A stretch of 64,000 bases of DNA from [Empedobacter] haloabium. Its GTDB lineage: Bacteria; Pseudomonadota; Gammaproteobacteria; Burkholderiales; Burkholderiaceae_D. The notes under the pieces are model-generated. The model was not told the origin of the DNA and ran no database searches. It saw nothing but the letters and a program-made list of their open reading frames with translations. Shown in pieces: positions 25,495 through 34,407 of the stretch. The stretch covers positions 4,526,001 through 4,590,000 of the forward strand of contig CP136508.1 of assembly GCA_008011715.2 (NCBI GenBank). Reading direction: 5' to 3'. The translations under genes and the position numbers were made by a program. Position 1 is the stretch's first letter, and the number at the start of each line of letters is the position of its first letter.

Positions 25495-25649
25495 GGCATG
25501 TCTTGAAAAAGCGCCAGGCAGCGCAATATGCGCCGCTTGGCTGAACAAAACAGCATATTAGCACGACCGTTCTAAATTCGTACGCCAGCCAGCATGCCCG
25601 TTCGAGGGCGTAAAATACGGGCACTATTTCCCGCCAAACAAGGACAGCC

Positions 25650-26174
25650 ATGGCCATCTACCAGCTGGGCGAGCACGTGCCCGAGATCGACGACTCCGCG
25701 TTCGTGGCCGACAGCGCCACCCTGATCGGCAAGGTGACGTTGCAGCCGGACAGCTCGGTATGGTACGGCGCCACGATCCGGGGCGACAACGAACGGATCA
25801 CGATCGGGGCCGGCAGCAACGTCCAGGAAGGCACCGTCATGCACACCGATATCGGCTACCCGCTCGACATCGGCGCCAACGTGACGATCGGCCACCAGGC
25901 CATGCTGCACGGCTGCACGGTGGGCGACGGCTCGCTGATCGGCATCCAGGCCGTGATCCTGAACGGCGCGAAGATCGGCCGCGGTTGCCTGGTGGGCGCG
26001 GGTGCCCTCGTCACGGAGGGGAAAGAATTCCCGGACAATATGCTGATCATCGGTTCGCCCGCGAAAGCCGTGCGCGAACTGTCGGCCGAGGATGTGGCGC
26101 GGCTGCAAGGCAGCGCCGACAGCTATGTGCAACGGGCACGGCTGTTCAAGACACAACTTAAAAAGATTGGATAA
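25650..26174 (+). CDS. Gamma-carbonic anhydrase family protein
   Basis: Left-handed beta-helix protein of 174 residues with hexapeptide repeats ([19 protein letters not shown] onward). The metal-binding His are visible in [16 protein letters not shown] (about 78-93). These proteins bind zinc or iron and may hydrate CO2. It lies 3 bp upstream of hslO, so the two are probably one transcript. A TAAAAT-like -10 lies at 25610-25615. Confidence 0.9.
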   Translation: MAIYQLGEHVPEIDDSAFVADSATLIGKVTLQPDSSVWYGATIRGDNERITIGAGSNVQEGTVMHTDIGYPLDIGANVTIGHQAMLHGCTVGDGSLIGIQAVILNGAKIGRGCLVGAGALVTEGKEFPDNMLIIGSPAKAVRELSAEDVARLQGSADSYVQRARLFKTQLKKIG

Positions 26175-26177
26175 AGC

Positions 26178-27119
26178 ATGACCCAGGATACGCTGCAAAA
26201 ATTTATTTTCGACAACGCCGCCGTACGTGGCGAGCTGGTCGACATTTCCGCCACCTGGCGCGAAATCCAGGCCCGCCACACGTACCCCGTTGCCGTCAAG
26301 CGGCTGCTGGGGCAGATGGTGTCCGCCGCCGCCCTGCTGTCGGCCAACCTGAAGTTCAACGGCTCCATCATCATGCAGATCCATGGCGACGGTCCCGTGC
26401 GCCTGCTGGTCGTCGAGTGCGACTCGCAGCTGCGCATGCGCGCCACCGCCAAGCTGAACGAGGACGCGACGATTCCGGACCAGGCCAATGTCATCGACCT
26501 GTTGAACCAGCACGGCAAGGGCCGCTTCATCATCACGCTGGACCCGGCCGAGAAAGTGCCGGGCCAGCAGCCCTACCAGGGCATCGTGCCGCTGGACGGC
26601 GAGGACGTGGCCACCGTCATCGAACACTACATGCTGCGCTCCGAGCAGCTGGACACGAAGCTGTGGCTGGCGGCGGACGACGACACGGCACGCGGCCTCT
26701 TGCTGCAGAAGCTGCCGCTGCATGGCGGCAAGGCCGAAACCAATCCCGTCACGCAGGAAGAAGCGCTGGAAACGTGGAACCGTGCCAGCATGCTCGGTGC
26801 CACCTTGAAGGAAGAGGAAATGCTGACCACGACGATCGACGTGCTGCTGCAGCGCCTGTTCTGGGAAGAGACGATCCGCGTGTTCGACCCGCTGCACCCG
26901 TCGTTCCACTGCACCTGCAACCGCGAGAAGGTCGGCAACATGCTGAAGATGCTGGGCCGCGAGGAAGTCGAGGAAGCGCTGGCCGAACAGGGCAAGCTGG
27001 GCATCAACTGCGACTTCTGCGGCAAGCATTACGACTACGACGCCGTCGACTGCGCCCAGCTGTTCGCCAGCGACGCCCCGGCCGAGGCCCTGATCCACGC
27101 GACCGAGGCGAAGCACTGA
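26178..27119 (+). CDS. hslO: Redox-switched chaperone Hsp33
   Basis: Holdase chaperone of 313 residues activated by oxidation and unfolding. The C-terminal zinc centre is CTC followed about 32 residues later by CDFC (residues about 254-290); its Cys form disulfides on oxidative stress. Full length and starting 3 bp after the carbonic anhydrase stop. Confidence 0.94.
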   Translation: MTQDTLQKFIFDNAAVRGELVDISATWREIQARHTYPVAVKRLLGQMVSAAALLSANLKFNGSIIMQIHGDGPVRLLVVECDSQLRMRATAKLNEDATIPDQANVIDLLNQHGKGRFIITLDPAEKVPGQQPYQGIVPLDGEDVATVIEHYMLRSEQLDTKLWLAADDDTARGLLLQKLPLHGGKAETNPVTQEEALETWNRASMLGATLKEEEMLTTTIDVLLQRLFWEETIRVFDPLHPSFHCTCNREKVGNMLKMLGREEVEEALAEQGKLGINCDFCGKHYDYDAVDCAQLFASDAPAEALIHATEAKH

Positions 27120-27176
27120 CACGTAAGTGCCTCGAGCGCGCCGCGCATCGCAAATCAAAACCCACGGCAAAGAGCC

Positions 27177-27203
27177 GGGGTCAGACCCGGCGGGTCTGAC
27201 CCC
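27177..27203. repeat. 27-bp palindrome (GGGGTCAGACCC half-site)
   Basis: Perfect 12-3-12 inverted repeat, GGGGTCAGACCC / GGC / GGGTCTGACCCC, downstream of hslO. The same palindrome forms the centre of the two MITE-like repeats at 40328 and 47101, but here the flanks do not carry the full terminal repeats. Confidence 0.75.
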
Positions 27204-27304
27204 AGTCCTTGGTCCCAGGTTCAGCGCAGGCCGGTGGCACGCCTGCCGATAAGTCTTCCTTTGGCGGCGTCGGGCTCGAAGCCCCGCTCTAAGTCAGAGT
27301 TTTC

Positions 27305-27333
27305 TCAAAACCCGGGTCTGTCCCGGGTTTTTT
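27305..27333. terminator. Bidirectional terminator between hslO and the dioxygenase gene
   Basis: AAAACCCGGG-TCTGT-CCCGGGTTTTTT: strong GC stem with A- and T-runs between convergent transcripts. Confidence 0.83.
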
Positions 27334-28249
27334 ATGTGTAGCTCAGCGCGTTGTAGATCGTCCGGCGCGTGTCCTCGATGCGGCGCCGGCCGTGCATGAC
27401 GCGGGCGTTGTCGATCACGACGATGTCGTTGTCGTGCCAGCCCACATCGACCGTGTGGCGCCGGCAGACGTCGTCCAGCGCGGCACGCATCGCTTCCGGC
27501 AGCGGCGTGCCGTCGGCGAACGTGATGCGCGGACGCTCGTAGTTGAACGACGGCCCGAAGATGCTGTTGGCGAAGGCCGGCAGGCCCGGGCTGAACGGCG
27601 AACGGTGCAGGATAGCCGGGGTGCGGAAGCTGTAGGTCACCGAATCGTCCCCGTTCAACTCGATCTGCGTGTTGACGTTGCCGTTGACGAGGGCCAGCAG
27701 GCGCTCGAAGCAGGTGCGCGTGTCGCTCGCGTCCGCGCCGGCATCGGCCGTGTGGCGCACATAGTTCTTCCACAGTTCCGCGCCGACGCTGCGGGTATAG
27801 ACGATGTCCTGCGCCAGCAGCGCCGCGCGCATCTGCGGCGCCAGGTCGCGGTACACGGCGGCGCCGTCGCACACGGTGGTCTGCGACCCCACCTTTGGTG
27901 CCTGGGTGCAGAAGAACCAGCACAGGTCGGGCCAGAACGGGCTGTTGCCGTTCTCGCAGTGCAGGCCGATCGCGTCGCTGCCCGCGTCGACCTTCTGCGC
28001 CAGCACCTTGCCTTCCTTGTCGTGGAACTGGCGCGCCGGGTCCAGGCTGATGCGACTGCTGTGGGCCCGCACCAGGTCCGAGAAGCCCTGCACGTCGCAG
28101 GCAAAGCCGCGCAGTACGATATAGCCGTGGCGCCCCAGCCACTCGGCCAGTTGCGCCTTGCCGATCGAGGCCAGCGTGTCGCCGGTTTCGCCTTGTACTA
28201 CCAGACCCGCCTGGCGGGTATGCGCTGCAGTTTTCAATTCGTTCTCCAA
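27332..28249 (-). CDS. TauD/TfdA-family Fe(II)/2-oxoglutarate dioxygenase
   Basis: Enzyme of 305 residues. The iron ligands are H-x-E in GLHCENGN (about 95-97; Glu instead of the commoner Asp) and the distal His in ARVMHGRRRIED (about 284). The Arg that binds 2-oxoglutarate is probably in RRTIYN. It is the last gene of a minus-strand operon with an AMP-forming ligase and a thermostable-hemolysin-family protein, so it likely oxidises a small acyl or amino-acid-derived product of that pathway. The substrate cannot be predicted. Confidence 0.85.
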   Translation of the reverse strand: MENELKTAAHTRQAGLVVQGETGDTLASIGKAQLAEWLGRHGYIVLRGFACDVQGFSDLVRAHSSRISLDPARQFHDKEGKVLAQKVDAGSDAIGLHCENGNSPFWPDLCWFFCTQAPKVGSQTTVCDGAAVYRDLAPQMRAALLAQDIVYTRSVGAELWKNYVRHTADAGADASDTRTCFERLLALVNGNVNTQIELNGDDSVTYSFRTPAILHRSPFSPGLPAFANSIFGPSFNYERPRITFADGTPLPEAMRAALDDVCRRHTVDVGWHDNDIVVIDNARVMHGRRRIEDTRRTIYNALSYT

Positions 28250-28277
28250 TTCGATAGATGTTGATGAGACGTGGTCT

Positions 28278-29825
28278 TCAAGCGGCCCGGGCGCGTACGT
28301 AGCGTTCCACTTCCGGCCGGCGTGGCCGGCCCGTGACGGTGAACAGGCTGGCGCGCAGCGCCGGCGCGTCCGCTTCGAAGACGAAATCGCTGGCCCGTTC
28401 GACGCCGGACAGCCAGCGTTCGCCGTGCCGTTCCAGCGCGCCGCGCAGCACGCCGTGGTCGACGCCGGGCGCCGTCAGCACGAACGCCGACAGCGTCTCC
28501 TGCCCTTCGCCCAGCAGCACGATGTCCGCCACGCCCGGCACGCTGCGATAGGACGCCTCGGCCGGTTCCGGCGACACGTTGCGGCCGTGCGCCGTGATGA
28601 TCAGGTTCTTCTTGCGGCCGATGATCGTGATGTAGCCGTCGGCGTCGATCGCGGCCAGGTCGCCGGTCCACAGCCAGCCGTCGGCATCGGTATGGCAGGC
28701 GCTGGGATCGCTGCCGCTGTAGCCGGCGAACAGCGACGCGCTGCGCACGCCCAGCTCGCCGTCCGGCCCCAGCTTGCAGGCCACGTGGGCCAGCGGCTTG
28801 CCGACGGTGCCGATGCGATTGGCGGCGCGGGTGTTCCACGACACCACCGAGCTGTTCTCGCTCAGGCCATACCCCTGCAGCACGACGATACCGCGCCGCG
28901 CCAGCCGTTCGATCGTGGCGGCGGCCACCGGTGCGCCACCGGCGGCGATCAGCGGTGCCGTCGCGCGACCGAACAGCGCCTCGCACAACGCCTCGGTGTC
29001 CAGCGCCGGCAGGCCATCGGCCGCATTGGCCAGCGCCTCCACCAGCGACGGCGGCAAGGTCACCGCGGTGGGCTGGGCACGCCGCAGCAGCGCCAGCTTG
29101 TCCGCCGCCACCGCGCCCGGATCGCCCAACGGTTTCTCGCCGGTAGGCGGCAGCACCACGGTGCCGCCGGCCATGAACGGCATGTACAGCGCCGTCACCT
29201 GCTCGATCAGGAGGCTGAACGGCACCAGGTTCAGGTAGCGCGCATAGTCCGCCACCGTGGCGTGCTGCCACAGCGATGCCAGCAGCGCATCGAGCCCATG
29301 GGCGCGGATCCGCACGCCCTTCGGCGCGCTGGTGGTGCCGGAGGTGTGGATCACCTTGCAGACACGGTCTTGCGGCCCGGGTGCCGCGCTGGCGGCCGCG
29401 TCGCCCGCGGCCAGAGCGCCGATGGACAAGCACGGCATGTCCTGGAACGCCTGCGGTGCGGCCGCACGCCATTGTTCGAAGCGGCGTTGGCCTTCGTCGT
29501 CGGTCAGCACCGCGCTGCACGCGGACAGCAGGTGGGCGGCCTGCTCGGCGCTGAACGCCAGCGGCACCGGCACCTCGACAAAGCCGCCCGCCAGCAGGGC
29601 CAGGTCGGCCTCGATCCACGCGACCGAGTTGGCCGCCACCAGCCCGACCGTGGCACCTGGCGCACAACGCTGCGTCAGTGCCGCCGCGAGTGCATCGCAG
29701 GCGCGTTCCAGCATGCCGTAGCTGACGACCCGCTCCGATGCCACGCCACCGGCCAGCTGGACGATCGCCGTGGCCCCGGCGTGCTCGCGCATCGTGGCGC
29801 GGATGGTGTCGATGAAGCGCGTCAT
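28278..29825 (-). CDS. AMP-forming acyl/aryl acid ligase (ANL family)
   Basis: Adenylating enzyme of 515 residues. Core motifs are HTSGTTSAPKGV (A3, about 164-175), GYGLSENSS (A5, about 318) and WTGDLAAID with GRKKNLIITAHGRNVSPE (A7-A8, about 393-425). The C-terminal catalytic-lysine motif (A10) region reads TVTGRPRRPEVE and has Arg where Lys is expected. It may therefore be altered in adenylation and better at the thioester or another half reaction. It lies between the T_hemolysin-family gene (4-bp overlap) and the dioxygenase gene (28-bp gap), implying one pathway. The substrate is unknown; long-chain acids are one option. Confidence 0.85.
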   Translation of the reverse strand: MTRFIDTIRATMREHAGATAIVQLAGGVASERVVSYGMLERACDALAAALTQRCAPGATVGLVAANSVAWIEADLALLAGGFVEVPVPLAFSAEQAAHLLSACSAVLTDDEGQRRFEQWRAAAPQAFQDMPCLSIGALAAGDAAASAAPGPQDRVCKVIHTSGTTSAPKGVRIRAHGLDALLASLWQHATVADYARYLNLVPFSLLIEQVTALYMPFMAGGTVVLPPTGEKPLGDPGAVAADKLALLRRAQPTAVTLPPSLVEALANAADGLPALDTEALCEALFGRATAPLIAAGGAPVAAATIERLARRGIVVLQGYGLSENSSVVSWNTRAANRIGTVGKPLAHVACKLGPDGELGVRSASLFAGYSGSDPSACHTDADGWLWTGDLAAIDADGYITIIGRKKNLIITAHGRNVSPEPAEASYRSVPGVADIVLLGEGQETLSAFVLTAPGVDHGVLRGALERHGERWLSGVERASDFVFEADAPALRASLFTVTGRPRRPEVERYVRARAA

Positions 29826-30580
29826 GCCGCGACCTCCTCGATCTGCTCGAACGCGGGTGCTTCATCGGCCAGCAGGTGCTGGTTGTAGCGGCAGCTGACG
29901 GTGTCGAAGAACTCGCCCAGCGCGTCGACACGGATCACGCCCGTCATCGGCCGGGTGTCGTAATAGGTGCCCCAGTGCACGCCCGGCACTGCCGGCAGGC
30001 GCGCCGGATCGGCCGCCGCGATCGGATGGAACGACAGCTTCATCGTCTCGAAGCTGCGCTGCAGCTTGGTGGTGACGGTGCACAGCACGGCGCGCAGGCC
30101 CAGGTACCAGCAGATCAGCGGCAACGCGCGCATCAGCTCCGTGCCGATGGTGGGTTCGAGCGTGGCCAGCGCCGTCACCTCGGCGACGTCGCGGCGCGCC
30201 ACCTCGCGCTGGAACACGCCGGCCAGTGCGCGTTCCAGCGGCTGGTCCAGGTAGTGTTCGGAGAACAGCGGCGCGCGGCCGCCGAAGGACAGGCCGGCAC
30301 ACGCGATGGGCGCACCGGTGGCCAGGTCGACGCAGACGATGAAGCGGTGCGGACGCGGCGCGATCGTCGCGCCATAGGCGCGCCGGTAGACGGTGCGCGC
30401 CAGCTCGACGGCGGCGGCGTAGAGCGGGTCGGCCGGGCCGACCGGTTTGAAGACCAGGGAGCGGTTGCCGAGTTCGAGCTGGAAGGAAAGGCCGCCGGCC
30501 GTGGCCGGGCGTTGCGATGCGGTGGCGCAATGAAGCGTGCGTACGTTGTCGTGCTTGTCATGTACTGCTGGTGTATTCAT
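29822..30580 (-). CDS. Thermostable-hemolysin-family protein (GNAT/LuxI-like fold suspected)
   Basis: Protein of 252 residues. The stretch RAPLFSEHYLDQPLERALAGVF and the later EVTALATLEP, LGLRAVLCTVTTKLQRSFETMKL and WGTYYDTRP match the family named after the Vibrio thermostable hemolysin. By fold this family resembles GNAT or autoinducer-synthase acyltransferases, so the hemolysin name may mislead. No signal peptide. ATG 30580 has AGGGA 5 bases upstream; longer frames are not favoured. First gene of the three-gene operon, with its stop overlapping the ligase start. Confidence 0.8.
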   Translation of the reverse strand: MNTPAVHDKHDNVRTLHCATASQRPATAGGLSFQLELGNRSLVFKPVGPADPLYAAAVELARTVYRRAYGATIAPRPHRFIVCVDLATGAPIACAGLSFGGRAPLFSEHYLDQPLERALAGVFQREVARRDVAEVTALATLEPTIGTELMRALPLICWYLGLRAVLCTVTTKLQRSFETMKLSFHPIAAADPARLPAVPGVHWGTYYDTRPMTGVIRVDALGEFFDTVSCRYNQHLLADEAPAFEQIEEVAA

Positions 30581-30848
30581 GTCGTTCCCTGGTTTCGGTT
30601 GATACTGGAAAGAGGTGGACGAATACGCCTTCGTCCTGGCCTGGTTGTCGTGCAAAGCACAACCAACGACGTGCATGGTATAGATCGATTGTTGGCCAAA
30701 CTGAGGGGATTTTTCGAAGATTTGTAGCGCTTCGTACCGCATCGGTGACGATATTTCCGGCAACTGCGCCGCTTGCCAGATATCATTTCGTCATCATGCC
30801 GTCATATCGGCCCGCTACCCTGCGCGTTTTTACCTTGCATGGACTGAG

Positions 30849-33215
30849 ATGAAAACGAACTTGAAGGTGGCGGCGACGTGCGCGGCCCTGGCCCTGACCC
30901 CGCTGGCACTGGCGGACAACGTGGCGGCGGCCGTCGCCGACATGACGCCCGCAGCCGACGCCGCCGAAGCGGCGGCCGTCGGCCCGATCGCCACGGTGGA
31001 AATCGCCACGCGCCGCACCCGCTCCTCCGTCGCGCTGAAGCAGGACGAGATCCAGAAAATCCTGCCCGGCATTAACCCGCTGAAGGCACTGCAGACACTG
31101 CCCGGCGTGAACTTCCAGACCGCCGACCCTTGGGGCAACAACGAACAGAACCTGTCGCTGACGGTGCATGGTTTCTCCGGCCAGCAGCTGGGCTACACGA
31201 TGGACGGCGTGCCGCTGGGCGACCAGCAATACGGCAACTACAACGGCCTGTCGCCGCAGCGCGCGGTCATTTCCGAAAACGTGCGCGGCGTCGTGCTGTC
31301 CTCCGGTGCCGGCGACCTGGCCACCGCCTCGACCAGCAACCTCGGTGGCACCATCGAGACGTTCTCCAGCGACCCGCTGGCCAGCCGCAACGTCGCCCTG
31401 CAGCAGACCGTGGGCAGCCACCAGACCTCGCGCACGTTCCTGCGCTACGATACCGGCAAGTTCGGCGACAGCCGCGCCTACATCTCGGCGCTGCACCACG
31501 AGGCGCATGCATGGGACTTCGAGGGCCGCCAGGGTGGCAACCAGGTGAACGCCAAGTTCGTCAACGACCATGCCGCCGGCAAGCTGACGCTCTTCCTGAA
31601 CTACAGCGACAAGATCGAGCCGAACGAGGACAGCACCGTGCACGTGGCCGGCGAGACCAGTGCCCCGTACACCCGCCCGTTCACCTACCCGGACTTCGCC
31701 ACGGCGCTGGCCTACCTGTCGCCGACCGGCGCGACGCCGGCAGCCGACGGCAACAACTACCGCAACTATTACAGCGACGCGCAGCGCGAGGACTGGCTCG
31801 GTTACGCGCGCTACGAGTGGAACCTGTCGGATACCGTGACGTGGATGAACCAGGTCTACTACCACTACGACAATGGCGTCGGCGTCGTGGCCGGCCCGAT
31901 CGGGGTGGCCGGCCTGCCGGCGCTGTTCAGCGTGTATTACCCGAACCAGAACCTGAAGCAGGTGTTCGGCAATTCCGGCTACGCCACCCGCACCACGGAG
32001 TACCAGATCAACCGCGCCGGCGTGCAGTCGATCCTGCGCGCGGAACTGGGCGAGCACAAGGTGCAGGGTGGCGTCTGGTTCGAGCATAACGAGTCGCAGG
32101 CCTACCGGCGCTGGTATGCGCTGGACGTCAACAACCCCAGCTCGCCGTACGACCGCCCGTCCAATCCGCTGATCACGCAGTACGGCAGCGAGATCAGGAA
32201 CAAGGTGGTGCAACTGCACCTGCAGGACGAATGGCAGGTGCGGCCCGACGTGGTGCTGCAGGCCGGCTTCAAATCGAGCCTGCAGTTCGCCCACGGCGAC
32301 TTCCCCGTGCAGCCGAAGCTGGGCGCGATCGCGGGCGGCTCGAAAGCACTGCCGGTCGGCGACATCGACACGAAGAAGTGGTTCCTGCCGCAGCTGGGTG
32401 CGCGTTGGGACCTGTCGGCGCGCGACCAGGTATTCGTCAACCTGCAGAAGAACATGCGCCAGTTCGTCACCTACGGCGGCGGTGGCGCGTCGCCATGGAG
32501 CCTGGCCAGCCAGCAGGCGTTCGACCTGTTCGCCAAGGAAGCCAAGCCGGAAACCTCCGTCACGTTCGAGGCCGGCCTGCGCGGCAGCCGCAACTTCGAG
32601 GGTGTCGTCACGGGCCTCGATGGCCAGGTCAGCGTCTACCACGTCAACTTCAAGAACCGCTTGCTGACGATCAGCCCGACCCCGGTGATCTCCTCCATCA
32701 TCGGCGGCAATCCGGTGCTGGCCAACGTGGGCAGCGTCAAGACCGATGGCGTCGACCTCTCCGGCACCCTGCACTTCGGCCGCCGCTTTTCGCTGTACAA
32801 CGCCTTGTCGTACAACCGCTCGCGCTACGACGACAACTACCTGAACGGCGCGACGACGGTGCCGACCAGCGGCAAGAACGTGCCCGGCAGCCCGGAATGG
32901 ATGGACAAGTTCGTCGCTACGCTGAACTTCGGGCCGACCGAGGTCTCGCTGCAGGGCGAGTACGTGGGCAAGCGCTACGCCACCTATACCAACGACCTGT
33001 CCGTGCCCAGCTACTTCCTGATGAACCTGGCCGTCGGCTGCAAGCTGCCGTTCCTGGACCGCTGGGTGAAGAACCCGCGCTACCGCGCCACGGTCACGAA
33101 CCTGGCCGATCGCAAGGGCAGCCTGAACGTCGTGGTGGGCGCGGCCGACAAGACGTACAACACGTTCCCGATCCCGCCGCGCCAGGTGTTCCTGACCGTG
33201 ATGGCGGACCTGTGA
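30849..33215 (+). CDS. TonB-dependent receptor
   Basis: Outer-membrane receptor of 788 residues. It has a signal peptide (about 1-22), an N-terminal plug (about 60-170: ALQTLPGVNFQ, TVHGFSGQQLGYTMDGVPLGDQQYG) and a 22-strand barrel ending in an aromatic-containing strand (FLTVMADL). No N-terminal signalling domain is apparent. Its stop overlaps the start of the glycerophosphodiesterase gene, so the pair is translationally coupled and may take up and process a phosphate ester or a related ligand. The ligand is not identifiable by sequence alone. Confidence 0.9.
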   Translation: MKTNLKVAATCAALALTPLALADNVAAAVADMTPAADAAEAAAVGPIATVEIATRRTRSSVALKQDEIQKILPGINPLKALQTLPGVNFQTADPWGNNEQNLSLTVHGFSGQQLGYTMDGVPLGDQQYGNYNGLSPQRAVISENVRGVVLSSGAGDLATASTSNLGGTIETFSSDPLASRNVALQQTVGSHQTSRTFLRYDTGKFGDSRAYISALHHEAHAWDFEGRQGGNQVNAKFVNDHAAGKLTLFLNYSDKIEPNEDSTVHVAGETSAPYTRPFTYPDFATALAYLSPTGATPAADGNNYRNYYSDAQREDWLGYARYEWNLSDTVTWMNQVYYHYDNGVGVVAGPIGVAGLPALFSVYYPNQNLKQVFGNSGYATRTTEYQINRAGVQSILRAELGEHKVQGGVWFEHNESQAYRRWYALDVNNPSSPYDRPSNPLITQYGSEIRNKVVQLHLQDEWQVRPDVVLQAGFKSSLQFAHGDFPVQPKLGAIAGGSKALPVGDIDTKKWFLPQLGARWDLSARDQVFVNLQKNMRQFVTYGGGGASPWSLASQQAFDLFAKEAKPETSVTFEAGLRGSRNFEGVVTGLDGQVSVYHVNFKNRLLTISPTPVISSIIGGNPVLANVGSVKTDGVDLSGTLHFGRRFSLYNALSYNRSRYDDNYLNGATTVPTSGKNVPGSPEWMDKFVATLNFGPTEVSLQGEYVGKRYATYTNDLSVPSYFLMNLAVGCKLPFLDRWVKNPRYRATVTNLADRKGSLNVVVGAADKTYNTFPIPPRQVFLTVMADL

Positions 33216-34342
33216 TGGCGGCGCCGATCACCCGCCACCTGTCGCGGCGCGGCTTCATCGCCACCGCGGCCGGCACCGCGGCAAGCGCCGCCGCGCTGCT
33301 GCTGCCGGGCGCGCGCGCGGCCGAGGCCCGCACCAAACCACTGGTGTTCGCGCACCGCGGCGCCTCGGCGCTGCGGCCGGAGCATACGCTGGCGGCCTAT
33401 TCGAAAGCCATCGCCGACGGTGCCGACTATATCGAGCCGGACCTGGTCTGCACCAGGGATGGCGTGCTGGTGGCCCGCCACGAAGCCGACCTGACGGAAA
33501 CCACCGACGTGGCCAGGCGGCCCGAATTCACGTCGCGCCGCACGAGGAAGACCTTCGACGGCGAGACCCATACCGGCTGGTTCGTCGACGACTTCACGCT
33601 GGCCGAGCTGAAGACCTTGCGCGCGCTGGAACGCATTCCGCAGTCGCGCCCGGGCAGCGCGCAGTACGACGGCATGTTCCAGGTGGTGACGTTCGAGGAG
33701 GTGATCGACTTCGTCGCCGCGCAGTCGGCCACGACCGGGCGCCTGATCGGCCTCGTGCCGGAGCTGAAAAGCTCGACGTATTTCGCCGCCGCCCGCCTGG
33801 CGCTGGAGGACCGCTTCATCGCCACCCTGGCGGCGCACGAGTACACCCGCCGCGCCCCGGTCGAGATCCAGTCGTTCGAGGTGGCCAACCTGCGCTATCT
33901 GCGCGACAAGCTGGGACGCCGCGCCAACCTGCGCCTGATGCAGCTGGTCGGCGTGGGTGCGACGCGGCCCAGCGACGTGGCGGCGACCGGCGGCAAGCTG
34001 ACCTACGGCGAGATGGCGACTCCGCGCGGCCTGCGCGACGTGGCGGCCTACGCGGACACGTTCGCGCCGCCCACCCGCGCGCTGATTCCGTTGAAGAGCG
34101 ATGGCAGGCTCGATGCGCCCACCGCCGTGGCGGCGCACGTGCGCGCGGCCGGCCTGCGGCTGGAGACGTGGACGTTCCGGCCCGAGAACCGCTTCCTGGC
34201 GGCGGACTTCCGCGACGGCGCCGGCGAGCATGCGCGCAACGAGGCCGGTTCGGTGGCGGAAATCCGGCGCTACCTGCAGCTTGGGCTGGATGGGTTCTTT
34301 ACCGACGATCCGGCGCTGGGGCGCAAGGCGGTGGACGGCTGA
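33215..34342 (+). CDS. Tat-exported glycerophosphodiester phosphodiesterase
   Basis: Protein of 375 residues with a twin-arginine signal (LSRRGFIATAAG, about 9-20) and then the GDPD TIM barrel: FAHRGASALRPEHT (catalytic HR, about 46), EPDLVCTRDGVLVARHE (metal ligands, about 73-90) and LVPELKSS. It hydrolyses deacylated phospholipids to glycerol-3-phosphate and an alcohol in the periplasm. The ATG overlaps the TonB receptor stop (TGATG), indicating coupled translation and a possible shared nutrient role. Confidence 0.92.
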   Translation: MAAPITRHLSRRGFIATAAGTAASAAALLLPGARAAEARTKPLVFAHRGASALRPEHTLAAYSKAIADGADYIEPDLVCTRDGVLVARHEADLTETTDVARRPEFTSRRTRKTFDGETHTGWFVDDFTLAELKTLRALERIPQSRPGSAQYDGMFQVVTFEEVIDFVAAQSATTGRLIGLVPELKSSTYFAAARLALEDRFIATLAAHEYTRRAPVEIQSFEVANLRYLRDKLGRRANLRLMQLVGVGATRPSDVAATGGKLTYGEMATPRGLRDVAAYADTFAPPTRALIPLKSDGRLDAPTAVAAHVRAAGLRLETWTFRPENRFLAADFRDGAGEHARNEAGSVAEIRRYLQLGLDGFFTDDPALGRKAVDG

Positions 34343-34407
34343 CGGGGCGTCCGACAGGGTTTGCCGATGCCCTGTAAAGTCACGCTTTGATCACAGTAGG
34401 AGCAAGC

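Noticed and set aside
29822..30763. Longer start for the thermostable-hemolysin-family gene
   Set aside because: ATG 30580 has AGGGA 5 bases upstream, whereas the 61 additional codons resemble non-coding leader.
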